Positions 36,031 through 49,040 are shown, numbered from the stretch's first letter. The stretch: DNA of 64,000 bases from Corythucha ciliata (GCA_038030265.1 CM075937.1:23994001-24058000), one strand, 5' to 3'. A program made the numbers and translations. The notes: generated by a model not told the origin, from the letters alone.

Positions 36031-37895
36031 ACATACTAAAGATTCAGATTTACCGAATTTTTTGCAACATTTGACATTTTTGTCTAGGATAACTGGCCTA
36101 TTTCGTCTTTTTGTGAATGGTGGAGGCCGTGCATTTCATTTCCCTTTCGTGCTTGCTTGTCGATTTTCGCTCTTTTGCGGATATTTTCGCTGTTTTAGAT
36201 CTCACACGCTGCTTTCTACGGTCGTGTTTGTTGGCTTTTTGACGCGTATTTCGTGGGATGAGTAGTTCACGCAGAGGAAGTTAATATGACCGCTCGCTCG
36301 GCCTTTCGGGTTTACTTTTTTACCCCCGTAAAAAAATGTCCCGTCAGGAAGTTTTTGTTTACTTTTGAAAAAAATAGAGAAATAGGCTACCGTGCGTCCA
36401 AAAATATGGTGAACGGAAGCGTTTCACCTTCATTATTCATCGCTTTTTCATCGCCGATTGATCGTGATGCGTCTTAGAGCGTTTTCTTTTGACATTTTCA
36501 GCCTCCTTGACTCAAAGTCCAAGTGCGACTCAACGCTTTCGCAACATAAACTCCGACGACCATCTCACATCTGCCTCTACGTTTTCGCTCGATCAAAAAG
36601 TAGATTGACTCTTGCTCTTAGGTGTTTTACTGTACAGTTTTCAGTGTTTTAAGCGTTTGCATGGCTCGCCGTTTAATGAGCGTTTCAGTTGGTGGATCCA
36701 CCACCACATTTGATAATTTCACGCAATTTGGCGTCAAATCGGAGGTTGTAAGAATACCGCTTGCTGTCTTGCTCGTCGTGAGAGCAGTCACAATGTCGCT
36801 TCAATTGTGAGATCAGAGGAGCATCAAAATCGTAGTTTTTGACAAGGTTTGATCCTGAATGGCCAGGAAAATAGAATGTGCTGGGAGGTCATCACCGGAG
36901 TAATTTTTGCCTTAAAGTGGTCAGACGGGCGACTTACAATTAAAGAGCGATTTTGAGCGTTCTATACGGATTAAGAGAGAGAGTCATTTCTAGGGGTGTC
37001 CGATATCACTTTCGAGAACAATTTTGGCCCACTTATTAGAACGCTTTATAACCATGTGGGAATTTTAGGCCCTTTTCAAGCCACACCCAACCAAGGAAAT
37101 AACTCTTTCGGAGCCGTGCTCCTAAAACATCATATTCACCTAATACAAAAGTCCGACAAGTTCTGGTCCTCAATGACCAGAAGAATAGAATGTGCTGGGG
37201 GCTGGCCACCGGAGGAATTTTCGCTAACATTCTAAAATGAACGAAACCTACACAGCTTTGATGTTTCTCGCCGTGGGGAATCCGAAAATGGATTTTCGAT
37301 AAGAGGAGCATTTGAAGGCGTTCTCACCGTGATTCCGGCATTTTTGTCTGCTTTGGCGCGTTTTTGGGGCTCTAGAATTTTCCCGCGGACGACGGCACAC
37401 GTCATAATCAGCCCCCACTTAACCATTGGCTTGGTTGACTGGTGGTGGTGGGGGGGGTCTGTTCTCCGATCTGAGCCAAATGCGGTTTGTGAGTCCCTCA
37501 AACCATGCTGATTTTGAGAAATGTAAGCGATCTCGGCCTTCTCCACCCATAGGCGGTTAAATACAGGCCAACTTAGGAGGGAGAAATTCAACAGGACTCA
37601 GTTCATAGGAAATTACATCAAGTGAGAAAGGAATAAAAAACAGAGAGATAAATTTAGTTTTCTATGTAATTTTATCACATAAAATGCATCTAGTCGATGC
37701 ATTGTTCAGGTCTTCAATATAATATCAAGCTTATGTTCAGAGTGCTCCAAAAGCATTAACATTTTTCTCTTCGTGTGTGCCCAACTGCAGCAACTGAAGG
37801 AATGAAATAGGTACCATGACAACTAGTAACGAGAAAATAAAAGTAATTACATCATATATACAAAATGGGGGTCAATAAATAAGAAACAAGAATAA
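36031..37895. other. Intergenic region downstream of the USP8 gene
   Basis: No recognisable gene. A degenerate direct repeat built on AATAGAATGTGCTGGG occurs at about 36843-36910 and 37160-37230. Several ORFs of 60-119 codons are present without family resemblance. Confidence -1.
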
Positions 37896-40800
37896 TTATT
37901 TAACCGCGCAGTAGAACAGAATGTAAACTTCTGGGTTACTTCGAACGGCAGAAGTAGGCAACGATTCGACCGACTGGTCGTCGAACATGTACCATCTATA
38001 AAAGAAAGAATTAAATAGGTAATTGAGCAATTTAATGTTAGCCAATGATTTTCCAAAACATCACGAGTTACCTTTGATTCCGAGAATTTTTACAAATGGC
38101 TCGATAATGGCCGCTTTGCAAAGTTCCAGAATGAATAGAGGCGGCGTAAAGATTGTAGCTGGAATAACGCTGCTCTGAACCTTGAACGACAAACCGTCTC
38201 ATGTCAAGGCCTTCCAGCCTGTAGTCAACTAGTTTTTCTTTTTTTCTAAGCCACGAGCCGTCCTCTTGAGTGAATCGTTTGAGAGCAATGACAAGAATGG
38301 GCGGCAGTAAGGATATGTCCAGCTTTTTAACGGCCTCTCTTTCCGTTTTACACTTGGGACAAGTCCATCCAGTGATTTTCTCCTCCTTCATGTACAGTTC
38401 AAGACAGTCCTTAGCGGGAGATCATAAAAGACAAAATAAATTAAACATTTTGCCTCAAGAGGAGGTAAAGAAAGCGCCATACTTCCAAATTTACTGGGCC
38501 GTCTCTTGAAGGAATTGGCACGTATAAATTGAAAAATTGTTCGAAAGTGTACGAGACGTGCCCACACGCGTTGCATCTAACGGACGATCTGTGTTGTCCG
38601 TAAAACAGCCGTTGAATTACCGAACAATTTTTTCGCAAGAATTCTCCCCAGGCTCGTTCTCCCGTGGCTTCTTCCGCTCCCAAAAGTGTGCCATGCTCGG
38701 CGGGCTGGTACAAACAAATTTGAGTGAATCAACTTCAAAAATCGAGCTCAAAAACCCCTATTTATCTCACCATATTTAAATCATCGTGTAAATGCTCCAA
38801 CAGAATCACTAAAAATTCATTTGAATCTTGATGGGCACTCCCTTTAAAAATATCCTTTATGTTTCCCATTAAAGCCTGAAAAGCGATTACACAGTTGTTA
38901 ACGCTAAATAACTTGAAATAAATTCAATTCCTCCGGAAAATTATACCTTGAGTTCCTTGATGGAACAAATTTTGATTCTACCCGACCACATACTCCGAAA
39001 AACTTCCATGAGCTCTTGAGCCACCTTGCCTCGCGATCGACTCAGTAAATTAAGTCGCGGTTTTTCCAAATTCATCAACTCTTTGGAAAGCGCCTCGGTA
39101 TTACTGAGGCACTGTACGATCGAATTCATATAGCAGTTATTGGCGAAATTTTTCAGGCCGGTCAACCCTGGATACTGTAAGAGAGAAAAAACACAGTGAG
39201 AATAAGGAGAGGGTGGGAGGGGAGGATCGAATCCATAAGTTTTATAAGTAAATAAAAAATTGAATTTTAGCCCCAGAAATAGAATGTCACGCTAGTGGAC
39301 ATAAGCACGTTTCAAGTGGATCTATCGACTCCAGGCGAGTAAAGAACAGCCTCTCGGATTGATCCAATACGTGCCTTGGTGCAGCTGCAGCCCCAGGTTT
39401 GAAAACATCATTTCCAGGCGTGTACCATAACATATGATACGAAATTAATATTTTCAGTGCACGCTTTTTATTCGAATGGAAAACGCCATTCAAAAATGAC
39501 CACGATTGGAAGCTAGAACCACTAGGTGAAAAAGAGGAGGGGAAAGACGCGATTAGTGGACTATTAACGGCGAAAGTATCGCTTAAATAGTCAGACTAGA
39601 CAGGCTTAACAGGTAATGAGTACGAAAAAACAAGATGATATCAAAAAGGGCCAAGCGGGGAGTAGAAAGAGCCAACGGAGTTTGGCATCAGCCAAGAGTT
39701 CAGGTAGCACACATAATTAAATGAAAAAAATAAGAGGAAACGAGTGTAAAGCGAAAAGAAATGATGGGGGGCACAGAGCGGTCTGCATCAGAAAAGAGTC
39801 CATCCAAAGGGAAAGCCAAAACGCCGAAACAATTGACGGCCAAACAGAAGGAAAAACTACGGGCGGAGGAAAAGGCCAGGAAATTGAAATTGGAAGAATT
39901 GATAAAAGATGCAGAAGCTAAAAAACAAGAATTTGACAGATTACAGATGGAAGCGAAAACTAAAGAGGCAAAGGAAAAAGTTGAACAAAGAAGACGAGAG
40001 GTACTAAGACTTCAGTTTAAAATGATTTTTTGAACTTGTCAATGTTAGAAGTGCAACAATCCATAGCGGACACTTGTCGGAGTCGTGGAAATTTATAAAA
40101 TGATGATCGCTCGACTCACTTACGAACGAGTCAGAAGACGCGAAGAAGCTTCTTGGGAACGATACGTGAACACAGACGTCCAAGCGCCGTTCCCAGAAGA
40201 TCCAGTCAACATGTCAATGCACTTGTACCACTGGCGTCAACAGCTCGATGTTGACTTGTCCATGGAGAAGACACTGGACAAGTGTCAGTTCCATTTGGCA
40301 ACTCTCGATGCTCTCGACGATCTATTACAGGACCCAGTGCACACTCTACCGGAAACTGTGGAATTGTGGGCAGAATCAAGAACCGAATGGCGATATGAAC
40401 TTTTGAATAAAATCGACCAGGCGACCTTCCATGTGATAAGGTAGTAATACGACCGACCCATTAACTTCTTTGTCAGTTCATTGGTTTTCAGAAACATCGA
40501 AGGACATTTTGATCAGTTGAACTTTTTTGAAGTTTACTTTGCCAGGACGGTAGAACGCATCAAACTAGGCATATGGGCTTGGCTCGATCTGCCCTTAACC
40601 GATGCTCATAGTCGCGAAATGCCTGAGATAGATTTCAATGAGTTGAATGGAGTAAAAATACTTCTGCCGCCTGAATACTCGAAAATAAATATCATCGTTC
40701 GAGCTCTGTACTTGGACGCTGATTTCCTAAGCGACACCTGTCCCAGTTTTTTCATTCCAGAGGAGACAACAGTTAAAATGGAAGAAAATTTACTGGAAGA

Positions 40801-43800
40801 AACGAAAAGATGCATTACGATTAAAAAAGAAATTAAAGATGAAGTAAGCTGAATTCCCTTTTTTTAATAGCAAAAGAAAGAGAGAGGGAAGAATGTGTAT
40901 TCAAGCTAGCGGAGCAAGAAAAAGAAAAACTGAGGCAAGCTAAACAGAAAATAATCGAAGCTCGAAATGCTGTGCTGAAAGCTGAACAGTCTCTTCATTC
41001 GTACCGAACAGTGATGCAGGACAAACTTCTGACAATGCAAACTACCAGTGTAACGCAGTCAGATTCAGAGTTGCCCGTGGACCAAAAAAAGCCAAGCCTC
41101 ACAATGGTATTGCTAATGGTTTTTATTGAGCATAAACAAATTAATCTTTTCAAGTAGTCCGGTAGGGCCAAGAAAAAAAGAAAAGTTGGTTTGTTTTTAC
41201 AAGGCGATATCATTCCAATGGACTCAAAGCCTAATCAATACACAAGGGAGGACAAGAAATACTACATGGCCAGAGCTTGTATGTTGACTCTTCCTACTAG
41301 GTACACGCACAAAACTTTCATGTTCCCCGATAAAAAGCTCAAGGTCTTCTGGTGAGGTCATTTTCCATGACGGATCCCCAAGAAAAACTATCTGCTCCTT
41401 CTTCATCCGCACTCCTAGCCATGGGCTCACTGAGCGATCACTATAAAACAAAAGTCGAACTATTCTACACGCCTTCGATGACAACTCTGGATCCTCCTCA
41501 AAGATCTCGAACTCGAATCATTCGAGAGGAGTCAACGGATTTAGGTATATCGCGCCTCGAAGACCTTATTTCAATCAGTTCGGAAAGCGTGGACTCAATG
41601 GACGACTCGGAGAGGTTTAAAGCTGAAGAGGTGAGCTATTTGAAGAGGGAGATATTTTATTCTTGAAAGGAGTCAGACCCGTGATGTTGCTCTTCAAAAT
41701 GAGCCAACACCGCGAAATTGCGTTTTGAACTGGTCAACTGAGCGAAATCACTTTTTTTTTGTAGTAGCAAAAGCCACTTGAAACTTTCTTCTGCGGGGTG
41801 AACCTGCGCTGCGGAACTGATTTTCAACGAGCCAAATCCGCGAAATTCTGTTTTTAAGGTTGCCTTCCGGCTAGACCAGTGAAATTTTGTTTTTTCGGGG
41901 CTCGGGCCCCGTGAAATTGGTAATGAATGTGCCGACTCCACGAAATTGTTTTTTGACTGGGCCAGTAGTCAGCAGCGAGTTTTCTCGTTTTTCATGAGCA
42001 AAACAAAACCCGCATTTGTATATTTCGGGGAGCCAGAACCGTGAAATTGGGTTTGAAGGAGCCAACTCGGTTAAAAAGGGTTAAATCCCGTGAATTGGCT
42101 TTCTTAATAAAGTCAACCCCGCGAAATTAGTTTCTGACGCGCTATATCCGCAAAATTTAGTCTTAGAAAGAGCCAAACCGTCGAATTGCTTTTTATAAGC
42201 CGCCAGAGGCGAAATTTGGTTATAGTGGTAAAATATATCCAAAACCGCGAACTAGGGTTTTGTGTGTCAAATTCTGACCTGTCCTGATGTGGTTATGTCA
42301 ACAACCTGTTGACGTGCCCCAAAACGTTCTATATTGTCCAATTGACGGAAGTTAAATAGCTCAATTCCGGTCGATCCTGCCCTGTGTGAACTGTGGTCAT
42401 TTTTGTACACAGGAAAAAAGAAAGGCCGATCTCGCTAAGCATGCTCAAGAAGAGGCTAAAAAAAATAAGGAGGAAACAAAGAAAAAAGCAATCAAAGGTG
42501 CAGGAGCCAAACGTGGCAAGTCAACAATGAAACGACGAACGACTGGTACACACGTGGAACCTATTCAGCAAACACCGTCAGCAGTTTTTGAGAGCAAAGA
42601 AGAACAAAGGCAATGGGAGTACGCCACGTCACTTGAAACGAAAGCACCTTTGCCGTAAGAGGCGAGCATGATTCGTCTTATCAAGTGATTTTTTAATTCG
42701 AAAATCCTACCCCCTCCTCTCATCTCTACAGGGAATTCATAAATCTACGTGAATACAGAATAGTCGGTGGGGTGTATTATTTACATATTTTAGACCACCT
42801 TCCTCAACCACTGAGGAATTACGACCAAAGCATCGTTCAATACCTCCCTGGAGATGCCAAAATTAAAATAATTGATTTTAAGTAAGTTCAAACCACTAAC
42901 TTCCAATCCTTTCACAATAAACGTAATAAAAAAGGGTCATTTAGGTACGATTATGTCCCTCCGCCAGTGGTAGTAGTCGAAGAAGGAATGCCACATCCAC
43001 CACAAGACCCAAATCTTAAAAATTTCATAAAATTACAACTTCCCTTGCCATCAGGTATAGCTTTTATGAATACAAATCCTACGCTTGTAATATGGGATGC
43101 CGAAGCGTGCTACTGGTCAACGATGTAAAAAACTATGAAGGACAACAACATTATGAAGATATTTCAGATTTTGAACACATTTCCAGGGGAATCCATCGCT
43201 ATGAAGTATTACCGGAAGCGAATAAAGTTACATGCTTGCTAGGAAAGACGGCACCATTAGCATTCGCCGTTAAACGTTATGATGCTTTTCTCCCCCTGGA
43301 TTCATGGAATTTGAGGCCGTTGATAATTGAAAAAGATGGATTGAGACCAATTGAGCTAACATTAAGAACCAAGTCCGGCAATTTCACATTTGTGGTGAAA
43401 GATTCTAAAGTGAGGTTCCATTTTTTTTTTTTTTTTTTTTGACTTCACAATTAAAAAAAAAAAAACATGACATGACCCATGTTTGCCACCATCACGACGA
43501 GACCAAAAACAACAGTGTCCCGTTGCAGGTTAAGTTGGAGAGCGTTGAAATAGACGAGAATGCCAAGACAGCAGTGGATCCAATTTTGAAAAAAGAATTA
43601 TACGTGCCGGCTTTGATCAAATCTATGAGGTCCGCTGGCATGGACATTTTCCCAGAGGAGGACAGTTTTCAATATGTCACTACACACTCGGCCAAGGACA
43701 AAATACTGGAAGAACACAACTATATGGTCATGTCAATCTATTGCTCAGTCATCAATTTCAGTTCGTCAAAATGGAACTATATGGGAGGACGCAGAATCAT

Positions 43801-46800
43801 GAAATATCAAGTAAGCGACTAATTAACGTCTAATGACGGTAAAGGAACAACTCGAATGAAAGCGATTTCTTTAGGCTCGGGAGGCAACAACTGAGGGCCC
43901 AGAGATACGTTATACAACAGTCAATTCTACCATCTGGAGAGCTGATATGTTCAAAGTCAACGACGAGAGTGACGAATTTGTCGAGACAAAACTAAACGAA
44001 AATTACGGATTTTGCGCCGATACATACACATTGATGGAAAAAACATTTTCTAGGCAGGACCCGTACCAGTGCACCAGTCCAAACCAGGTTTTAAACCAGC
44101 CCTTTCTCACTAAGCGGCACCGTATATGACTAATTTCATTCTAAAAGATCATGACGGTTTTTCATCTTCTATGTTCAACCAGAGTGCTCAGCTACAGCGG
44201 AGTCAAGCCAAAAGAGGCTATGGATCAATTGGATAAAATGGTAGACAGCAGTTCAATAGCTGAAGGCAAGCGAAAACGAAGAAGAAAATCGCTGAAACTA
44301 GAAAGACTCTTGAGCCTTAGAAAACAAGATGGCTCCAGTTCAAAAGACACTGTGTCTTCTAAATCTGTGGCGTCACAATAGCCCGGCTTTTTTTTTGCTT
44401 ACTTACCCTTTGAATTTTTGGGAAAATAAACAGAATGCGTTTATGATGTTGGAACCACAGTCGATGGCGTCGATCCTCCCTAATCAACACCATTTCATGG
44501 AATTTCCACGATTTTCTAAAGAACGAGAGAAACTTTAGATAGTCCGATATTCAGTGATTCACGTAACTAACAAAAAGCACTATTTCAACCAACAGGTGTC
44601 ACTTTGAAGGAAAAGAGAAATAAAGAAATTAGTTCAAGTCCCATTAGTTTGAACGTGGAAAGGGGAAGCCCTACGAGCACATCACGAGTTCACGTTTTCA
44701 AAACTAGGAAGATCATTATTTGATATTACTTTTAAGCGCAAGGCTATTTAGGTGGCAACCGTAGCGTCGACGACGAAAAGATACTTTAACTTCAGCCTCC
44801 ACTCCCCCCTCCTCACAGTAAACAAGCCTGTGGGCTGTGGGGTAAAATATCCACACCATAGTCTCGTTGCAATAACATGTGCTTCTTTTCATTTTTCCAA
44901 TTCCCTAGACAAAATAGGTTTCAGCCAGTTGCGTATTTCATTACAGGCTTATCTGATCGATACAAAAGCCGGAATTCAGTATTTCTAGAACTTTTCTCTT
45001 CTATAAATCGTCCAACAAAAGACTCGACTGATTAACCTCTTCGGGGGGGGGGGGGGGATGCGTAGATACCCTACCGGGCATGGAAAAAATCTCCAATTAG
45101 CGGTTCACGGAGGACCTATCCAATACGGCTAAAATGGAGAAAGCGCGCTAATGCGGATGTTCATTGGTCAATACCGAGATAAAATTGATACAAGCCACAG
45201 TGGACTATGTCCAGGGCGAGCAAAGGGGTGTCCGCGCGGCATTTTCCATGGGCCACCTCCCCCCCCCCTCCAAACTAATCATCAAAACCACCGTCGAGGG
45301 GGTAGACTTATACAATTTTAGGCCGTTTTCACACTTGAGATTCCTGTATCCGACTTCCGTATCGAGGATACTAATAATACACAACAGTCAAGTCGCTCCT
45401 TCACACTTACATTCCGGAACCGCATACTTTTAGGCCCATTTTCACCAACAAAATTGATCTCGTTTAAAGTTGATCGTGATTAGTTGCCAAATAACGACCC
45501 AAATAACGTTTATATTGTAATCGCGATTAGTTGTTTATCGTGGTTTAAGATGTTGGTGAAATCGGGCCTTAGTATCCGACTCCGGAATCTTAAGTGTGAA
45601 TGAGCGCGTTTGCCGTATCGTATTTTTAGTATCCTCGATACGGGAATCGGATACCGGAATCTCAAGTGTGAAAGTGCCCTTAGGGTAATCTTTTCAAAGG
45701 TACTGGTTTGAGCCGGTCGTGGTATATGAGTCCCTTGGACCATCCTCAACACGGAAGTACTTTCGTTTCCAGCCCAAAACGCAACAGAGTGGCCGTCGCT
45801 TTAAGAGCCTAAAAATTGATTGCTAGTTTTCAGCAGATTTTCTCGATTCTAGGGGCATTAATTCAAGCGCTCGGTAGAAAATCTCCCAAATGCGGTTGCC
45901 ATGGAATGGTATCGTTATTATGGCATTTTCATCAGACTATTTCATACAAAGGCTCCTGAGCCTCTTCCTTGGACTTCACCGTCCGCGGAGAAACTCGTGC
46001 GGTCCTTGAAAACGTGGCCAAGTGGCGAAAAAAACTGAATTCTGAAGAAAACTCACCGTTTCTCCCCAAATGACGTCCAAACCCTCACCGAAAGTGTAGT
46101 TTTGAGGCCGAAACGGTATAAAAGAAGGAGTTGAAGGTTTATTCGCTCGATTGACGCTTGGAACCGAAATAATTTCATCTTCAATCGCCTGTTACAAACC
46201 ATCGTAATTTAGTTATATTTAGGTAGTAAGGAAAATAAAAAAAAAGTTCAACTGACCCTGGAAATATTGGGAGATGATGATGTGCGGCGCAGTCGACCTC
46301 CCGATGCCGATGAAGATGTCGAATCCCTTTTCAACGGAATTTGATAAGTTGCTAAAATACGCGAGGAAAGAGCTATATTTAAGGAAGGAGGGCACTTTAG
46401 TACACAATATTTTACTACCGTACATTCATTGCTGTCCCCGTCATCATCGCTAAAAAACAATAATAATACGTGATAATAAATAAATAAAATGAGCAAGAAT
46501 ACTCTTACCGCCTAGATGAAGTCATACTAGGCTTGAACTCTGGCTTATTCTTCCTCAGTTCGTCCAAATCGACGTTAAGGGCAGGCCTATGAAAAGAATG
46601 AGTTGATGAATACGCCGTGACGTATATTTGAGATGAGATTACCGGGAAGGTACGGGAGGTTCATCAACGGAACTTGACGACGTTGATGAAGCCATGTTAT
46701 CCACACTGTGAATAGTAACTAGCTTTACAATGATTGAAACCAAAAAAATACCAAGTGTACTTGCTTCGGGACTGGAGCCTCTGCCGGCTTTAGACTCCTT

Positions 46801-48554
46801 AGCTTGTCAAGGTCAGCTAGAAGACTGGCACCCCTCAATAGAACGGGATCGTTGGCTACGTTATCATCCGCTGAAATTGAATCCTAAAATGGCAAGAAAT
46901 TCAAACATTATTAAGCGAAAAATTTGACGAAATGTCATGTCTTTTCACATCTTCGAAAAGAAGTGGAGAGGGCCGTTGCTCGACAGAAATCCTGACATCT
47001 TCAAGAGCAACGGGCGGATCACTTGCTCGTGAATTGTCAACGTTTGATTGGTTCGACGAAGGCGGTGACCCAGCGATCATATCTTCGGGGTAACTAAAAC
47101 TTGCCACTGAAACAATCATTTCGTTTTCATTACGCTGCGTATAAGAAGCATAACGTAAACGTACAAGCATTGAATCGCGACGGTGTTTTTGGCACACTAG
47201 GAGTGAATCGAGCAGCATTTGTTAACATTAGTGGATAAGTGGCCACAATTTCTTCGATGCCTCCAGATAAAATCTTAGGAGGGCTTTTGTAAGTCACGTT
47301 CGGGTCCCACTGGTTACAAAATTTAAAATTAAAGATCAGGCAAGCGTAAACAACCTGCTATGAGCGACGTACTTTGGTCAAGGCATCGTAAACATATCCC
47401 AAAGGTGTGCCAGGCTTCAAACTCTCACTATTGCTGTCGATCATAATGATGGTCTCGTACAAGTTTCGCCTCTCCCAATTACTTACGGAAGCATTACTCA
47501 GTAAAGATTTAATTTTAGCAGCCGAAAGCCTGGGAACAAGGGGAAGCCTGATAATTAACAAATCGTGACCGAGAAAACACCTGAAAAACAATGAAGGCGT
47601 ACCCTGGAGAAATGGCATTTTGGGGTAAGTTGATGACTGTTACGCTGTCATTGGGTTCGACCAATTTGCATTTTTCGAAATCTTCCTTTGGTCGACAATC
47701 CACAATGAATAAACTTCCAAGAGCTTTCGAGCTATTCTCAAATAGTGCATGTAACTCGGCGCACGTCAGATAGAGCGACGTTTGATCTTTAGGCCTGACA
47801 TTTTGAGGCTCGATCGTCGTTTCTTCCGTCTCCATCGGAGTCATTGTGTGTAATCCTTGGACAAAAATTGTTTATGTGAAAAGAAAATCATTCATCATCG
47901 AACACTGATCCCCCCATCCCCAAAGACACTGAAAATATGGCTTCTGTGAGCAGTAGTTTAGTTCAGAAATAATGCGAAGCTCCCGGTGTTTTGCTCTCAC
48001 CTGGGACGTTGCCATTGCTGTCGACGCGATTCATATTCGTTACAGTCTTGTTCGATTCCTCGTACCTATCAGACAACAAATTGTGAATGAGACAGAACTA
48101 TTTTCTGGAGGAAAGAGAAAATAAAAAACCTTTTCTTCAGGTTAAGCATTAAAGCCTCGTAACGCTTCTCAACTTCCAGAATTGTAGTTCTCCATGCGTC
48201 TTTCTCTTCACCTTGCAGCTTCTGAAATTGAGGAATTGAATTCCTAAACAGTTTCACAAATTTATGGAGGACGATGAATTCGGACTCTTCGTCGTGTGCC
48301 GTCCTTTGACTCTCCGCTAATTCGACGCATCTATCCAACTTTTTGAACACACTAATGGGGGATTGAGAAAAAAGTTAACTTAACGTTAAAAGAACACAAA
48401 TACAAGGAGCGTACTTCGCACTAAATTTTTTCATGTTTGTTTCATCCATGTTTTCCGCGATGCTGAGGAGTTCCTCGAAAGTGTGGGCTTTGGTAAGAGG
48501 TCTGAGGCCTACTTTGCGCCCGGTCCTGACGCCTCGGTCGGGTCTGTTGTAGTT
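37896..48554 (-). CDS. USP8: USP8/UBPY-type ubiquitin carboxyl-terminal hydrolase (first exon not found)
   Basis: Cysteine protease that removes ubiquitin from endosomal cargo and ESCRT components. Exons on minus, best reading: 48415-48554, 48130-48351, 48001-48065, 47603-47855, 47373-47529, 47165-47309, about 46930-47106, 46765-46870, 46643-46705, 46509-46586, 46424-46449, 46257-46351, 46057-46188, 38947-39174, 38771-38875, 38483-38704, 38072-38409, 37896-37995. The N-terminal exons match the USP8 dimerisation domain, 47.2-47.9 kb the rhodanese-like domain (VDCRPKEDFEK...AISPG), and LRRTSSSPNIS (near 46280) the 14-3-3 motif. Catalytic Cys box GLKNFANNCYMNSIVQCLSN, QDSNEFL box, zinc-ribbon cysteines (RCNAC, CPKC) and His box SGHYRAICKN with WYMFDD are intact. 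The start codon exon upstream of 48554 was not identified. The 6.9-kb intron 39175-46056 contains DNAI7 on the other strand. Confidence -1.
39616..44381 (+). CDS. DNAI7: DNAI7/CASC1 axonemal dynein-associated protein, nested in a USP8 intron
   Basis: Axonemal protein (CASC1, also called DNAI7) linked to inner-arm dynein and needed in motile cilia or flagella. Exons: 39616-39703, 39759-40000, 40067-40440, 40492-40843, about 40875-41111, about 41160-41632 (structure uncertain), 42412-42654, 42732-42881, 42945-43409, 43529-43810, 43875-about 44095, about 44183-44381. The N-terminus is the Lys/Glu-rich coiled coil (KLRAEEKARKLKLEELIKDA), then SWERYVNTD. The C-terminal half has family landmarks NPTLVIWD, LDSWNLRPL, SSKWNYMGG and a terminal Lys/Arg-rich segment. 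Exon 42945-43409 needs a one-base frame change near 43105-43117 (W-S-T-M-stop versus LVNDVKNYEG), which is either an assembly error or a damaged allele. The gene start at 39616 and stop at 44379-44381 both lie inside the USP8 intron. Confidence -1.
41680..42245 (+). repeat. Family B minisatellite in a DNAI7 intron
   Basis: Roughly fifteen degenerate units of about 30-40 bp on the theme GAGCCAAATCCGCGAAATTT then GGTTTTTGA. Units are too diverged for a regular array. The same family occurs near 26770, 28490, 48840, 52830, 56085 and 57975. Confidence -1.
45321..45679. mobile_element. Compound MITE (four inverted arms) with TTA target duplication
   Basis: Outer ends GGCCGTTTTCACACTTGAGA and TCTCAAGTGTGAAAGTGCCC are inverted and flanked by TTA (45318-45320, 45680-45682). 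Within it, TCACACTTACATTCCGGA and TCCGGAATCTTAAGTGTGA form a second inverted pair around the centre, and TATCGAGGATACTAATA and TTAGTATCCTCGATA a third. It therefore looks like two units fused head-to-head. Another MITE (45433-45568) is inserted exactly at the centre. Confidence -1.
45433..45568. mobile_element. 136-bp MITE inserted in the centre of the compound MITE
   Basis: Inverted ends GGCCCATTTTCACCAACA and TGTTGGTGAAATCGGGCC, flanked by TTA (45430-45432, 45569-45571). Internal bases CGCGATTAGTTGTTTATCG and GTTGATCGTGATTAGTTG are related. Same target preference as the element at 25802 but different ends, so a separate subfamily. Confidence -1.
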
Positions 48555-48904
48555 CTGAAAATAGAAAATCGAGGCTGGCAATAATTCGAGAGATTTTTTA
48601 ACTAATTAGAGAACATAAGTGCGTAGCTGATCAATAAGTGCAACGATCAACCCATACTTAACATGACGCGTGGGGTCGTGATAGAAGTGTAGGGAAAGGG
48701 ATGGGGTAAAAACCCTTTCTCTTTCTTTTTAGTCTCAAAGTTTTTTTTTTTTGTAAAGGAGAGATTCGCTGTGATTGGACTATAACCAACAGACAAACGT
48801 AGGGTTTTATTTGACTTTTTGATGTGGAAGAGTAAACAATTTCAACAAAATTGGAATTTGAAAGAGCCAAAATCCCAAAATTTGTTTTTCCGTCGCTTTT
48901 TTAA

Positions 48905-49040
48905 CAGCGATTTCCATTCAACACACTACATAAGTGTAGTGCAGCGTCCTCTACTCCTCTACATAATGTTTCAATTCAGAGAGGACGGGTGGAAAAACTT
49001 ACACCACACGAGTGTACTGCATTGAATGGAAAACGCCATA
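48905..49040. mobile_element. Small foldback element upstream of the USP8 coding exons
   Basis: TTTCCATTCAACACACTAC at 48910 and the reverse-complement phrase GTACTGCATTGAATGGAAAA at 49013 form imperfect inverted ends of a 130-bp unit. GGAATGGAAAACGCCAT-like sequence also appears at 39475. Family B sequence flanks it on both sides. Confidence -1.

Larger units (their letters stand above)
44382..46056. other. Rest of the USP8 intron downstream of DNAI7
   Basis: No exon was recognised. It holds a G run near 45040 and the nested MITE pair at 45321-45679. The rest shows no coding signal. Confidence -1.
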
